Virus record (IMG/VR): IMGVR_UViG_3300009441_000036
Span: 1 to 26,095 of that record
Strand: one strand, 5' to 3'
Length of the DNA stretch: 26,095 nucleotides
DNA from: a virus
A program made the translations under genes and the position numbers. Under the pieces are notes generated by a model, which did not search any database, had not been told where the DNA came from, and saw nothing but the letters and a program-made list of their open reading frames with translations. Shown here piece after piece: positions 1 through 7,705 of the stretch. Each line of letters begins with the position of its first letter. Positions within the stretch are counted from its first letter, which is position 1.

Positions 1-696
1 AAGAAAGTTATAGATGCATTCTATGACGGTAAAGACATGGACGGTAAAACCGTTAAATCAGTTGGAGACAAACTCGAAACAACTGGTATGGGTGCTCAAG
101 TCGTTCTAAAGAGACAGGGTAATAAGTTTAGAATCTTTGGTATTATTGATAGTAGACGCGTCCAAGAGATTATCAGATACATCAAGAAGTCTTACCCTAA
201 GAACACTATAATAGAAAGTGTAGAGGAAGGCAAACAAGTAGCATCATTCAATGATATTGCTGACATAGTTCTCAACAAAGTAAAACAGAGATTAGAAAAG
301 GAGTGGAATAAGAATACCGAAAAAGGTTTAGGAATGCTAAACACTTTAGGTTCAATGGTTGGTTACAAAGCAACTGATAAGAAACAAGATAAAGGTAAAT
401 TATTCCTCAAGTTCGGTGACATGAACGAAGATGCAGCGGTAGATGGTGCAGAGTTAAAGGCAAAACAAGCAGGTGAACTTGAGAGAATCAAGAACAGACA
501 CGAAACTGAACTTGAAGCACTTACTGATAAGCACGAAAGAGAACAAGAACGTATCGACGGTCAGAAAGAAAAAGAGACTGCTGATAACGCAATCAAATCA
601 AAACGTGATGCAGACAGAAAGAAAGCTGAAGCAGACGCAGACAAAAAAGAATCGTACCACATGAGTACGTTAAACAAATTGAGGAAGGAAAAATGA
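1..696 (+). CDS. Hypothetical protein with charged coiled-coil C-terminus (5' partial)
   Basis: The frame is open from base 1, so the gene starts upstream of the window; the first internal ATG is at 37. About 231 residues are visible. The N-terminal part is a mixed alpha/beta segment containing GMGAQVVLKRQGNKFRIFGI. From about residue 150 of the visible part it becomes almost purely charged (E, K, D, R, Q), as in a long coiled coil. It overlaps the next gene by ATGA at 693-696, which suggests translational coupling. I do not recognise the family. Its place at the head of a run of virion-type genes suggests a structural or assembly role, which is inference only. Confidence 0.75.
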   Translation, partial: KKVIDAFYDGKDMDGKTVKSVGDKLETTGMGAQVVLKRQGNKFRIFGIIDSRRVQEIIRYIKKSYPKNTIIESVEEGKQVASFNDIADIVLNKVKQRLEKEWNKNTEKGLGMLNTLGSMVGYKATDKKQDKGKLFLKFGDMNEDAAVDGAELKAKQAGELERIKNRHETELEALTDKHEREQERIDGQKEKETADNAIKSKRDADRKKAEADADKKESYHMSTLNKLRKEK

Positions 697-1196
697 AAGG
701 TACTGGTAACAAAAACGACAACGGCGTTCTAGAAATAGGGACTGATGAAATAGTAAGTTCTTACCAAGAAGACACCCCAGGCCAACAGGTAGAGAAATAT
801 CTATCTCAAATTGCACAGGTAAATGAAGAGAGACAGAAAAAACACTTCTCTACTAAGTATCCTAACCCTCTAAAAGGTTTCCCATACAACGAGTCTAAAC
901 TAGAAGAAAAAAATTGTGGTTGTGGAAAAACTCCATGCGAAACATATGGTGAGTCTTACGAAGAAGTTCAAGAAGCTGCACCAAAGATGAAAAAACTTTC
1001 TATCTATGGTTCAGAAGTATCAGGACTAAAACGAACTGATAAAGGTAAAGGAACGTCTACCTTACAATATTCGTCAATGTCTACTTACACTGCTAAACCA
1101 GTAGTGTTGAAAGGAAAATTAGCATTTAGAGTAGAAGATACACAAGGTGCATTTGAAACCCTTGACCTTCTAAGCTTTGCAAAGATGTACGGTTAA
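693..1196 (+). CDS. Hypothetical phage protein with a short Cys cluster
   Basis: This 167-aa protein starts at an ATG that overlaps the upstream stop (ATGA) and is preceded by a good Shine-Dalgarno sequence (GAGGAAGG). A small cysteine cluster, NCGCGKTPC, lies near residues 73-81 and could bind a metal, though four tightly spaced cysteines are not a classic zinc ribbon. The C-terminal third is rich in beta-forming residues and has no recognisable catalytic motif. It sits in a tandem set of likely late genes. The function is unknown, and I only infer that it may be virion-associated. Confidence 0.75.
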   Translation: MKGTGNKNDNGVLEIGTDEIVSSYQEDTPGQQVEKYLSQIAQVNEERQKKHFSTKYPNPLKGFPYNESKLEEKNCGCGKTPCETYGESYEEVQEAAPKMKKLSIYGSEVSGLKRTDKGKGTSTLQYSSMSTYTAKPVVLKGKLAFRVEDTQGAFETLDLLSFAKMYG

Positions 1197-1198
1197 AC

Positions 1199-1732
1199 GT
1201 GAAGACCTTTCATGAACTGGCTATACACGAGACAGTTGATAGTCTACAAGAGACTAACACTAATATAACCGACAATCCCTTTAGATTGGGTTCTATGATG
1301 TATTTTGAAGTCATCAAAGAGGCAAGGAAGAGACTTGCAGAAGGAAGATTCCGACTTACTGAAGTAGATAGACACATCATCGAGACTGATTTAGGTGAAT
1401 TTGAAATCTATGAGGGTAACATGGTACCATTAGATTGTCCTATGATACTGGAAGAAGAAGAGAAAGAACCCGAACTAAACAAACCTAAAGTAGGTGGTTC
1501 GAAGAAGTATTACGTATATGTTAAAGACGGAGACAAGATTAAGAAGATATCTTGGGGTGATACTACAGGGTTAAAAGTCAAGTTAAAGAATGACAAAGCA
1601 AGAAAGAGTTTCGTTGCAAGACACCAATGCGACACTAAGAATGACAAGACTACAGCAGGTTATTGGGCTTGCAGACTACCACACTATGCAAAACAACTAG
1701 GTTTAAGTGGTGGTGGAGACTTTTTTTGGTAG
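1199..1732 (+). CDS. Hypothetical protein ending in a conserved marine-phage C-terminal module
   Basis: This 177-aa protein probably uses a GTG start two bases after the previous stop; the N-terminus MKTFHELAIHE resembles other marine phage proteins. Residues about 30-85 form an acidic helical part. From about residue 100 there is a compact module with KKYYVYVKDGDKIKKISWGD, then ARKSFVARHQC, then GYWACRLPHYAKQLGLSGGG and a final aromatic end. From memory this C-terminal module recurs in T4-like marine phage proteins, sometimes attached to different N-termini; its function is not known to me. The two cysteines (in RHQC and YWAC) are part of the repeated signature. A structural role is inference. 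Confidence 0.75.
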   Translation: MKTFHELAIHETVDSLQETNTNITDNPFRLGSMMYFEVIKEARKRLAEGRFRLTEVDRHIIETDLGEFEIYEGNMVPLDCPMILEEEEKEPELNKPKVGGSKKYYVYVKDGDKIKKISWGDTTGLKVKLKNDKARKSFVARHQCDTKNDKTTAGYWACRLPHYAKQLGLSGGGDFFW

Positions 1733-1733
1733 T

Positions 1734-1740
1734 CTAAATA
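1734..1740 (+). promoter_or_regulatory. T4-like late promoter box (CTAAATA)
   Basis: CTAAATA lies just after the stop of the upstream gene and 19 bases before the ATG at 1760. It resembles the late boxes TATAAATA/CTAAATA of T4-like phages. The expected start of transcription is about six bases downstream, leaving a short leader that still contains the AGGAA ribosome site. Confidence 0.5.
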
Positions 1741-1759
1741 TAGGTGTAGGAATTAAATT

Positions 1760-2020
1760 ATGAACAAAGAATTATACCACTCTTTCAGAAAAGATGAAAG
1801 AAGTGCAGAAGTTTACAGGACTTCAAAGGGTTTCGAAGTAGAGTTATATGAACAGAATGGTTGGAGTGCAACAAGAAAGGTGCATCAGCATTCTGAAACA
1901 TATGCAGAGAATGTGGCTGAAAACTGGGTAGAAAAGGTGTTTAACCTAGAACCCGAAGATAAGGGCTATTATGGATATAGAGAAAAATCAGACAACTACT
2001 ATGAAGGACTCGATGACTAA
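1760..2020 (+). CDS. Small hypothetical phage protein (86 aa)
   Basis: An ATG with an AGGAA ribosome site about nine bases upstream opens an 86-aa acidic protein. It contains an SAEVYRTSKGFEVELYEQNG strand-like segment followed by an HSETYAENVAENWVEKVFNL helix. From memory this two-part pattern (a beta hairpin followed by a helix ending in AExxAENWV) recurs in small proteins of T4-like cyanophages, where it is hypothetical. The stop overlaps the start of the cupin-like gene by eight bases. No catalytic motif is visible. Confidence 0.7.
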   Translation: MNKELYHSFRKDERSAEVYRTSKGFEVELYEQNGWSATRKVHQHSETYAENVAENWVEKVFNLEPEDKGYYGYREKSDNYYEGLDD

Positions 2021-2297
2021 ACCCTATAGGGAAGAAGTCAGAGACCAACACGGTACTGGTATCAAGTATGTTATCAGAACCTTTGAGAACAGTGTATTAG
2101 ATAATGAACTGGTATGGCATAGAGATAGAGACTCTAGAATAGTATCAGTATTGAACGGAAGTGGGTGGGAATTGCAACATGATGATGAACTACCTATACA
2201 ATTAAACCAAGGAGAAGAGTATTATATCCCTAAAATGACCTATCACAGGTTAATAAAAGGCAAGGACAATCTTGTTGTTAGGATACGAATTACATAA
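2013..2297 (+). CDS. Small cupin-like protein
   Basis: I chose the ATG at 2013 because GAAGGA lies five bases upstream; an in-frame ATG at 1971 would add 14 residues and overlap the previous gene far more. The 94-aa product has a single-domain cupin look: ELVWHRDRDSRIVSVLNGSG, then a LPIQLNQGEEYYIPKMTYHR stretch, then LVVRIRIT. H and D/E residues in the first motif and the later YH could be metal ligands. Marine T4-like phages often carry such a short cupin with no known substrate. It may be a fold relative of the many Fe(II) oxygenase-like proteins in this window, but that is inference. Confidence 0.7.
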   Translation: MTKPYREEVRDQHGTGIKYVIRTFENSVLDNELVWHRDRDSRIVSVLNGSGWELQHDDELPIQLNQGEEYYIPKMTYHRLIKGKDNLVVRIRIT

Positions 2298-2300
2298 ATA
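2293..2300 (+). promoter_or_regulatory. T4-like late promoter box (CATAAATA) placed for a leaderless mRNA
   Basis: CATAAATA ends five bases before the ATG at 2306 and overlaps the end of the cupin-like gene. In T4 the late box occupies about -13 to -6, so the predicted transcription start falls on the ATG itself. No Shine-Dalgarno sequence is visible before that ATG. Confidence 0.5.
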
Positions 2301-2305
2301 AGACT

Positions 2306-2737
2306 ATGAGTTATAAATCAGAAAACTGGAAGGAAAAACTAGACGAGGTTCGAAATTATATTGAACCACGCAAAGAAGGTTCAGTTGAAAAGACGGCTGA
2401 GGACGTTATTTCAGATGAGATAGACGCTTTAGTCGCACATCTTGAAGAAGACTTAGCAACCACGAGTACTTTATTAGACGAAGAAAAAGTACCATGTCCT
2501 CATTGTGATGGCAAAGGTTATCACATGAAAGAAAACACTCTACCCGAAGTACCAGTGGGAGATGAAGATGAAGATTCATTACCCGATGTACCAGTCATAG
2601 AAGAGACTTTCCAAAAGACTGTAGAAAAACTCACAGAAAAGAATATGTTAGGTAGACTTGCAAAATCTTTGCGTCTTAATGAAAAAGGCAAAGACCAATT
2701 GTTTGACTACTTCGAAAACGGAGATTTAAAACAATGA
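2306..2737 (+). CDS. Hypothetical acidic protein with one CxxCxGxG motif
   Basis: This 143-aa protein has a helical N-terminus, a single CPHCDGKGYH motif at about residues 63-72, an acidic linker with two near-identical PEVPV/PDVPV segments, and a helical C-terminus (LGRLAKSLRLNEKGKDQLF). The CxxCxGxG is half of a DnaJ-type zinc finger; with only one copy a single chain cannot make the normal site, so metal binding might need a dimer or a partner. There is no ribosome site, but a late box lies five bases upstream. It is coupled by ATGA to the next gene. Function unknown. Confidence 0.7.
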   Translation: MSYKSENWKEKLDEVRNYIEPRKEGSVEKTAEDVISDEIDALVAHLEEDLATTSTLLDEEKVPCPHCDGKGYHMKENTLPEVPVGDEDEDSLPDVPVIEETFQKTVEKLTEKNMLGRLAKSLRLNEKGKDQLFDYFENGDLKQ

Positions 2738-3630
2738 AATTTGAAGGATTAGGTAACGGTTTATCAGACTCTTTACTTGCAGCTGCTAACGCAATTGTAT
2801 TAGAAAGTGGTGATTATAAGAAGTTTTTTCAAGCTGCACTAAAGAAGTTTGGAGTAACATCTCCAGCAGAACTTAAGGGTGACAAAGAGAAAGAATTCTA
2901 TGATTACATCGATAAGAACTGGGACGGTAAAGACGAGAAGAAAGAAGCAAAGATAGAACAAGTCTTACCTACACCAATTGACGGTGTCGCAGAATCAGAA
3001 ACATTTAACGAGAAGGCTGGAAAGTATGCAAAATACTCAGACCTTCTTATGCAAAAAGCAAGACTAGTTGCACAAGGCCCAGCTGCCACAAAAGAAGTTG
3101 GTGACATCAACAAGAAGATTGCATCCGAGATTAAGAAACTTGGTATCAAAGAAGACAAAGGATTTGAAAAAATTCTTATGGCTGTATTCGAAGGACAGAT
3201 AGAAGAGGGGCCAAGAGATAAAGCCAAATCAAAGGTGGGAAAGTATAGAAAACCTAATTACGGACACGGAATGTCTGCAGCTCAAGCTGCTGGTGCTAGA
3301 AACCGTGGTGAAGAAACCGAAGTTGTCTCTGAGAAGGTTAAAAAATCAAAATTAAAAGTTAATTCAAAAGTCTTTAAAGACCTAGAAAAACTACAGAAGT
3401 CTGAAACAATTAATGACAAAGAAGTTGCAGCGATTATCGGTCAACTTAAGAAAGGTATCGAAGTCGAAAGTGATGATGGAGAACCAGTATACATTAGTAA
3501 GAAAGGTCTTGATACATGGGATAAAGTTTGGGGTAGAATGGATACATTCGTAAGAGACGAAATCTATTACATCCTTAAGAAACATGATGATGATGCAATG
3601 TCAGCAATCCTTGCACCATACGGAGCATAA
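2734..3630 (+). CDS. Hypothetical virion or head-assembly type protein (298 aa)
   Basis: The start ATG overlaps the upstream stop (ATGA). The N-terminus contains YKKFFQAALKKFGV followed by SPAELKGDKEKEFYDYIDKN, a short helical motif that I associate with several head or virion proteins of marine T4-like phages. The middle is Lys/Glu/Ala-rich and helical, with an SKVGKYRKPNYGHGMSAAQA low-complexity stretch; the C-terminal third looks globular. No enzyme motif is visible. It forms a tandem set with the next two genes, which are similar in composition (Lys/Asp/Glu/Ala-rich). A structural role is inference. Confidence 0.7.
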   Translation: MKFEGLGNGLSDSLLAAANAIVLESGDYKKFFQAALKKFGVTSPAELKGDKEKEFYDYIDKNWDGKDEKKEAKIEQVLPTPIDGVAESETFNEKAGKYAKYSDLLMQKARLVAQGPAATKEVGDINKKIASEIKKLGIKEDKGFEKILMAVFEGQIEEGPRDKAKSKVGKYRKPNYGHGMSAAQAAGARNRGEETEVVSEKVKKSKLKVNSKVFKDLEKLQKSETINDKEVAAIIGQLKKGIEVESDDGEPVYISKKGLDTWDKVWGRMDTFVRDEIYYILKKHDDDAMSAILAPYGA

Positions 3631-3631
3631 C

Positions 3632-4618
3632 ATGACGTTATCTACTATGAATATCTTCCAAGAAGCAAAAGCAGTCCTAGACAAGGACGGTAAAGTAAAT
3701 CCTTTAGGGCCTTACGGAAAACAAAAGCTTACAGGTAGAGAAATTTCTACTTACTTTAGACGAAATAAGATAACAGACCCCGAAATCAAGAAAGCAGTTG
3801 AAGTTGCACTTGACCTAGGTGGTGCGTTTGACATAGCAGGGAAAGAAATACAGAAGTTTTATGGTCGTGCAGTAAGAAATTCAAAAGAAGTTAAGAATGC
3901 ACTTGTATATGCAAATGAGTCTAGTATACTAGACGGTGAGTCTCTTGATGAAGATTACAAAAAAGTAATCAAAATGTATCCAAGAGATAACGACTGGAAA
4001 AAACTCATCACAAAACACAAACGTGCGATTGACGATTTCAGAAAAAACAACAAGGATTTACCTTCTAAGGTAGAAGACGAATTACTAGGTTGGGCATCAC
4101 AAACTGGTGAAGTCAGTGGTAAACACGATGCAGAAGATTTCATAATGTCAATCCTTGATGAAAGTACTATCTCAGAAGCAAAGAACTTAATGCCTGCAAT
4201 TCAAAAGATTGTAGACGAGAAAGGTGCAGCCAAAGTTGGTGGTGTTATGGTTGATATGTTCACTGCAAGTGTTCTAACTCAAGCATACGGAAAAGTCAAC
4301 GATTCAAACAAGAAGAAAATGGAATCATCAAACATCCAAACACTTGTTAAACTTGCACAAAGAGTTATGGGTATGAAAGAGTCACTTGATGAAGAAGTGA
4401 TTGTTTATAAAGTTAAAGGTATACAGAAACCCGAAACAGAGAAATTCCAATCATCTGCAAAATTAATGAAGTTAAAAGTATCATTCAAGAAAAAAGGTAG
4501 TGATACACTAGTAACTATGACTGGTAATAAGAAACAGTTAAGAGACTTTGATTCAGTTGCAAGAGGCAAATCATCATATGGTGACCCATCTTCAGTACAA
4601 CATTTCGACGAGAAGTAA
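3632..4618 (+). CDS. Hypothetical virion-type protein (328 aa)
   Basis: I chose the ATG at 3632, one base after the previous stop and with CGGAG six bases upstream; an upstream in-frame ATG at 3584 would overlap the neighbour by 47 bases. The protein is helical and charged for about 250 residues, then has a small alpha/beta tail beginning EEVIVYKVKGIQKPETEKFQ and ending after a TLVTMTGNKKQLRDFDSVAR segment. That tail resembles small ACT-like or ferredoxin-like modules found at the ends of marine phage structural proteins. The middle includes DVxxAVLTQAYGKVN-like helical text without a catalytic signature. Function unknown. Confidence 0.7.
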   Translation: MTLSTMNIFQEAKAVLDKDGKVNPLGPYGKQKLTGREISTYFRRNKITDPEIKKAVEVALDLGGAFDIAGKEIQKFYGRAVRNSKEVKNALVYANESSILDGESLDEDYKKVIKMYPRDNDWKKLITKHKRAIDDFRKNNKDLPSKVEDELLGWASQTGEVSGKHDAEDFIMSILDESTISEAKNLMPAIQKIVDEKGAAKVGGVMVDMFTASVLTQAYGKVNDSNKKKMESSNIQTLVKLAQRVMGMKESLDEEVIVYKVKGIQKPETEKFQSSAKLMKLKVSFKKKGSDTLVTMTGNKKQLRDFDSVARGKSSYGDPSSVQHFDEK

Positions 4619-5164
4619 ATGAGTATCAAGGGTGATGCAAGATACAAACTCTTTAAGGAAAAACTTAAGAAATTAGGTTATGTAAAGGGAGAAGCAAAGA
4701 AGGTTTCTGCAGTAATGGAGAAGACTTCAGATTTTGCAATGATGTCGGACGGTGGCAATAAGAAAATTGCACGTGCAGTATCAAAAGCAAAATCAGAGAA
4801 AGAATTGCGTGCAATGATACAGAAAATCAGCATAATGGCTGGTGGTAAGTATTCAGAGGCACAAGAGGACGAAGTTATCGATAGAGCAATCGATGCTTTT
4901 AACTCAAAAGCAAAGGGTATGCAATTAAGACCCGATGCAAACATTCTTGTTCAGTTGTCTAAAATGATAGACACTAAACGAGATACAGAAGTTAGAACAG
5001 ATGATATGAAGAAGTTGAAGGTGAAACACACCGATGCAGAGAAAGTTTATAAGGCATTAATGTCTGTTAAGCCTGCCTTGCGTGATAAATACTCACGACT
5101 TCTACAAAAAGATATAAAATCTTTTAAAAAGACTTTCGACGCAGTGTTGAAGGTTGCTAAATAA
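4619..5164 (+). CDS. Hypothetical basic helical protein (181 aa)
   Basis: The ATG directly follows the upstream stop with no gap. The 181-aa product is lysine-rich and almost entirely helical by composition, with no cysteines, no membrane segment and no catalytic motif. The N-terminus GDARYKLFKEKLKKLGYVKG and the C-terminus (SFKKTFDAVLKVAK) look like helical adaptor or DNA-binding surfaces, but I cannot assign a family. It closes a run of three compositionally similar genes. Its stop lies inside a late-type box (CTAAATA at 5157-5163). Confidence 0.65.
   Translation: MSIKGDARYKLFKEKLKKLGYVKGEAKKVSAVMEKTSDFAMMSDGGNKKIARAVSKAKSEKELRAMIQKISIMAGGKYSEAQEDEVIDRAIDAFNSKAKGMQLRPDANILVQLSKMIDTKRDTEVRTDDMKKLKVKHTDAEKVYKALMSVKPALRDKYSRLLQKDIKSFKKTFDAVLKVAK
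5157..5163 (+). promoter_or_regulatory. T4-like late promoter box (CTAAATA) over a stop codon
   Basis: CTAAATA overlaps the terminal Lys codon and TAA stop of the upstream gene. It lies 21 bases before the start of the Ig-like protein gene, which has its own CGGAG ribosome site. This suggests late transcription of the structural-type set 5185-6401. Confidence 0.5.
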
Positions 5165-5184
5165 ACGTATAAACGGAGAATAAA

Positions 5185-5739
5185 ATGGCACTATGGGGAC
5201 ATACAAGCGGAACAGAGAGTAAACCAAATTGGTTATCTGCAGCCGACAAAACAAACACATCAGCAAAACCACACGGTTGGGAACTGAAGAAGATTGTAGG
5301 GAGTAGAACTTTGACTGAAGTCCTAGTGGCATGGTCAAGCTCTGCTTTAACAACTGCTTTGGGTGCTGCTGATATCACTGATATCGATTGGGTATCAACT
5401 GCACATGACGTGTCTGCTGGTTCAACACTATCTGTTAAAGTTATCTTTAACGAAGCAGTTGACGTAACAGGTACACCACAATTAACTGTAGTTAACGACC
5501 AAAGAGCAAACCACACATTATCATATGCAAGTGGAACAGGTTCTAATGAATTAACATTCAGTCTAGTAGTTGCTGCTGCATCAGCATCAATCGCTGCTGG
5601 TGACGTACTTTCAATCGGTGCTAACACAGTTGCATTGAATGGTGGAACAGTTAAAGACGCAGGTACTTCAACAGTAAGTACAATTACTTCAGTAGCAGGT
5701 ATCGGTACAGCTGCTGGAACAATTACTGCAGTAGCATAA
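5185..5739 (+). CDS. Phage structural-type protein with a bacterial Ig-like repeat
   Basis: This 184-aa protein has two parts. Residues 1-50 (MALWGHTSGTESKPNWLSAA and a HGWELKK segment) resemble the N-termini of small structural proteins in marine myoviruses. Residues about 68-165 match the bacterial Ig-like/SwmB-type repeat: LSVKVIFNEAVDVTGTPQLT, then a SGTGSNELTFSLVV strand, then LSIGANTVALNGGTVKDAGT. Such repeats occur in bacterial adhesins and on phage capsid or tail surfaces, where they may bind cell-surface sugars. A CGGAG ribosome site lies about seven bases before the ATG. I infer a decoration or tail-associated role; the exact virion position is unknown. Confidence 0.8.
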   Translation: MALWGHTSGTESKPNWLSAADKTNTSAKPHGWELKKIVGSRTLTEVLVAWSSSALTTALGAADITDIDWVSTAHDVSAGSTLSVKVIFNEAVDVTGTPQLTVVNDQRANHTLSYASGTGSNELTFSLVVAAASASIAAGDVLSIGANTVALNGGTVKDAGTSTVSTITSVAGIGTAAGTITAVA

Positions 5740-5743
5740 GAAC

Positions 5744-6007
5744 ATGAAACTTAAATTATTAGGTTCAGAGGCTGCGACTGTAGTTGGTTCCACAAACGGT
5801 TCCAACTTCGGTCTCAGTACAGCAGTCAGAGTGCATAACTCTGGCACGTCTGCATACTTGGTTTCAGTTGAAACGGCAGCTGCTTCATTAATCGGAACAT
5901 TCACACTAGGTGGTGGTAAATCTGAAGTCATTCAGAAAGACCCTACAGATGAAGTATTTACGGCCAACGTCGAAGTACTTGGTGTTGGTGTTGCAATAAC
6001 AGGATAA
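5744..6007 (+). CDS. Small virion-type protein (87 aa)
   Basis: This 87-aa, Ala/Gly/Ser/Thr/Val-rich, beta-looking protein begins MKLKLLGSEAATVVGSTNGS and contains a GTFTLGGGKSEVIQKDPTDE segment. From memory this pattern is frequent in marine T4-like phages next to proteins like the upstream Ig-like one. It is four bases from the previous stop. No cysteines and no enzyme motif. I infer a small structural protein. Confidence 0.7.
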   Translation: MKLKLLGSEAATVVGSTNGSNFGLSTAVRVHNSGTSAYLVSVETAAASLIGTFTLGGGKSEVIQKDPTDEVFTANVEVLGVGVAITG

Positions 6008-6011
6008 AATT

Positions 6012-6401
6012 ATGAAAAAATTCAATGAATTTATGACAGAGTCAGCAGGACTTTCTTCATCACCCATCCCTCATGACATTGACGATGCTGAAGTAAAAGC
6101 AAAAATCAATGCAGTCTTAGGACATACAGCAAGTTCAGAATACATGAACCCTCAAGCTGCAGTCGAACAGATGAAGGCAAAACTTGCTCAAGTAGGACTT
6201 GCATGTGTCGAAACTGAGGCACAAGAGTTCAATGAAAGTGGTGAGTTTGACCTTTCTTTCTCAAGATATGGTGAGTCTTTCGGTAAGACAGTAGACACTC
6301 CACATGATGAGTTCGAAAAAGAAGAAAAAATTATTTCACTTAACGTGAGATATGAAAGACTAATGAACAACAGTTACAAAGTATACGGTTCTTTAGCATA
6401 A
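6012..6401 (+). CDS. Hypothetical phage protein (129 aa)
   Basis: The N-terminus MKKFNEFMTESAG is of the MKxFxEFxxES type common in marine T4-like phage proteins. The rest predicts a helix (AAVEQMKAKLAQVGL) followed by beta strands (GEFDLSFSRYGESFG) and a final strand pair. No catalytic residues, cysteine pairs or membrane segments stand out. It ends the structural-type set; the region after it carries a hairpin and late box. Function unknown. Confidence 0.65.
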   Translation: MKKFNEFMTESAGLSSSPIPHDIDDAEVKAKINAVLGHTASSEYMNPQAAVEQMKAKLAQVGLACVETEAQEFNESGEFDLSFSRYGESFGKTVDTPHDEFEKEEKIISLNVRYERLMNNSYKVYGSLA

Positions 6402-6410
6402 ACACCTTTG

Positions 6411-6440
6411 GTTGCGTCTACTAAATACTAGTAGACCAAC
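6411..6440 (+). promoter_or_regulatory. Inverted repeat with a CTAAATA late box at its loop
   Basis: The arms 6416-6423 (GTCTACTA) and 6429-6436 (TAGTAGAC) are perfectly complementary around a five-base loop. An outer GTTG/CAAC pairing (6411-6414 with 6437-6440) adds four pairs around one bulged base. CTAAATA occupies 6421-6427, across the end of the left arm and the loop. Transcription from the box would begin in the right arm, so only read-through RNA could form the hairpin. A further TATAAT occurs at 6447-6452, five bases before the next ATG. Confidence 0.6.
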
Positions 6441-6457
6441 TAACTTTATAATACATT

Positions 6458-6829
6458 ATGAGTCTCTTTGATAAACTAACAGCAAAAAACTTTTCAGCAT
6501 TCGCACTGAAGCATTACGATGACCCACAATGTGAGGACATGGAAGACTTCCAAGAAGACTTACGCAGATTTAGATACCTCAAAAGACTACTCTTTAGATA
6601 CCATGAAAGTGGTGAACTAAGGGAAAGACTACTCCTCAACCACCTTATTTGTCTATTCAATGTATTTGGATACGATGCATGTATGAGGATGTTGAACTTT
6701 AAAATCAAAGAAGACCGATACTGGTCTTCAATAAAAACACTCTTACTATACTTGGACTACATCACACAGGAATTCAGACCCGAATTACCTATCGATGATT
6801 TAATTGCCCAACGATTAAGAGACCTCTAA
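6458..6829 (+). CDS. Conserved marine T4-like phage hypothetical protein (123 aa)
   Basis: This 123-aa, highly helical protein (FQEDLRRFRYLKRLLFRYHE, then LRERLLLNHLICLFNVFG) resembles a protein conserved in T4-like cyanophages that I know only as hypothetical. It is rich in Leu, Arg and Phe and has no membrane segment long enough to span a bilayer. No ribosome site precedes the ATG; TATAAT ends five bases upstream. Its stop abuts the tRNA-Thr gene, so it probably shares a transcript with the tRNA. Confidence 0.7.
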   Translation: MSLFDKLTAKNFSAFALKHYDDPQCEDMEDFQEDLRRFRYLKRLLFRYHESGELRERLLLNHLICLFNVFGYDACMRMLNFKIKEDRYWSSIKTLLLYLDYITQEFRPELPIDDLIAQRLRDL

Positions 6830-6905
6830 GCTCCCATAGCTCAGCTGGTAGAGCAACTGATTTGTAATCAGTAGGTCAACCGTTCGAATCGGTTTGGGAG
6901 CTCCA
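6830..6905 (+). tRNA. tRNA-Thr (anticodon TGT), CCA encoded
   Basis: A 7-bp acceptor stem pairs GCTCCCA with TGGGAGC. The D arm is AGCTCAGCTGGTAGAGC. The anticodon stem CTGAT/ATCAG closes the loop TTTGTAA with anticodon TGT. The T arm contains GTTCGAATC, and the discriminator T is followed by an encoded CCA. It reads ACA, a frequent Thr codon here. Confidence 0.95.
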
Positions 6906-6917
6906 CCTTTTAAATGA

Positions 6918-6925
6918 TATAAATA
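6918..6925 (+). promoter_or_regulatory. Consensus T4 late promoter box (TATAAATA) placed for a leaderless mRNA
   Basis: This is an exact TATAAATA, the T4 late consensus, between the tRNA-Thr gene and the next gene. It ends five bases before the ATG at 6931, so the predicted start of transcription is the ATG itself. No Shine-Dalgarno sequence is present. Confidence 0.6.
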
Positions 6926-6930
6926 GATAT

Positions 6931-7521
6931 ATGAGAATTATAGATACGCTAATAGTCTTTAGAATACTCAAGATGTTGACTACACCTTGGGAAAAAATGC
7001 AGGCATATAAATTTGGTTTCATTGATAAGAAAGGAACTAGGGTTAAAAAGATAGAAGTTGACGGTAAGATGGTCGACAATAACCCCGAAACGTCTGAAGA
7101 AAAATCTTCCCTAACACCATTACATCGACTAGTATTTAATCTAAAGAAAATAATAAACAAGGTACCATTTGGTAAATCTCAATTTGCATCATACGCTGTT
7201 GCATTACTCTTATTGAAAGAAGATAATGAGTTAGATGAAGAACAAATGGAAGAACTATGTGAAAAGTTCTATCGTCACCTAAAGGAATTAGGTAAGGTAG
7301 ATGCAGAGGTTCTAGAAGAATCCATGTCAGTCGGTAAACTAGAGGTAGGTAAATACAACTTACGTAGAAGACTTGAATGGATAGATAAAGAATACGCTCA
7401 CAAAACAGAAATCGTAATAGCTGAACATCATTCGAAAGTCTTCGGGATTGATGTGTATATCGGTTATATGAACGGAGTCAACGAGGACAGGGTATTGGTA
7501 ACAGAAAATGACGTATATTAG
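6931..7521 (+). CDS. Conserved T4-like phage protein (196 aa), probably late
   Basis: The 196-aa product begins MRIIDTLIVFRILKMLTTPW, an N-terminus typical of a protein found in T4-like marine phages, which supports this start although it has no ribosome site. The middle has a LHRLVFNLKKIINKVPFGKS helix and an ASYAVALLLLKED segment; the C-terminus is alpha/beta (IVIAEHHSKVFGIDVYIGYM). No catalytic motif is clear. The consensus late box immediately upstream argues for late expression and a virion or assembly role, which is inference. Confidence 0.7.
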   Translation: MRIIDTLIVFRILKMLTTPWEKMQAYKFGFIDKKGTRVKKIEVDGKMVDNNPETSEEKSSLTPLHRLVFNLKKIINKVPFGKSQFASYAVALLLLKEDNELDEEQMEELCEKFYRHLKELGKVDAEVLEESMSVGKLEVGKYNLRRRLEWIDKEYAHKTEIVIAEHHSKVFGIDVYIGYMNGVNEDRVLVTENDVY

Positions 7522-7702
7522 TACACTATTTGATATGAACAAGAAGAAGGTTGAAGACAACCTTCAGACTGAAGATGCACCTATGAATGCCACAGGTGCA
7601 GCCGTTTCGACTGATGCAAATAGTATCGGTTTCAAGAAGAGAAATAAGAAGTATGAACCAAATGCTCTATTCACTCTCTTGAAAAGAAACATAGACAGGT
7701 AA
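7508..7702 (+). CDS. Small hypothetical protein (64 aa)
   Basis: A 64-aa frame overlaps the preceding gene by 14 bases. Its C-terminus (NKKYEPNALFTLLKRNIDR) is basic, while the middle is Ala/Thr/Asp-rich and probably unstructured. No ribosome site is obvious before either ATG (7508, or 7535 starting MNKKK). It ends three bases before the next gene, so the spacing fits a real small gene in this compact arrangement. Function unknown. Confidence 0.5.
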   Translation: MTYISTLFDMNKKKVEDNLQTEDAPMNATGAAVSTDANSIGFKKRNKKYEPNALFTLLKRNIDR

Positions 7703-7705
7703 ATT

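Noticed and set aside
2495-2525. DnaJ-type zinc finger in the 143-aa protein
   Set aside because: Only one CxxCxGxG copy is present and there is no J domain; a chaperone call is not supported.
2904-3227. Minus-strand 107-aa open frame opposite the 298-aa gene
   Set aside because: Ser/Phe/Leu-rich shadow typical of antisense to Lys/Glu-rich genes, with no neighbours or promoter on that strand.
5157-5627. Minus-strand 156-aa open frame antisense to the Ig-like protein gene
   Set aside because: It is a shadow of a repetitive Ala/Thr/Ser-rich gene on the + strand, with low-complexity product and no ribosome site.
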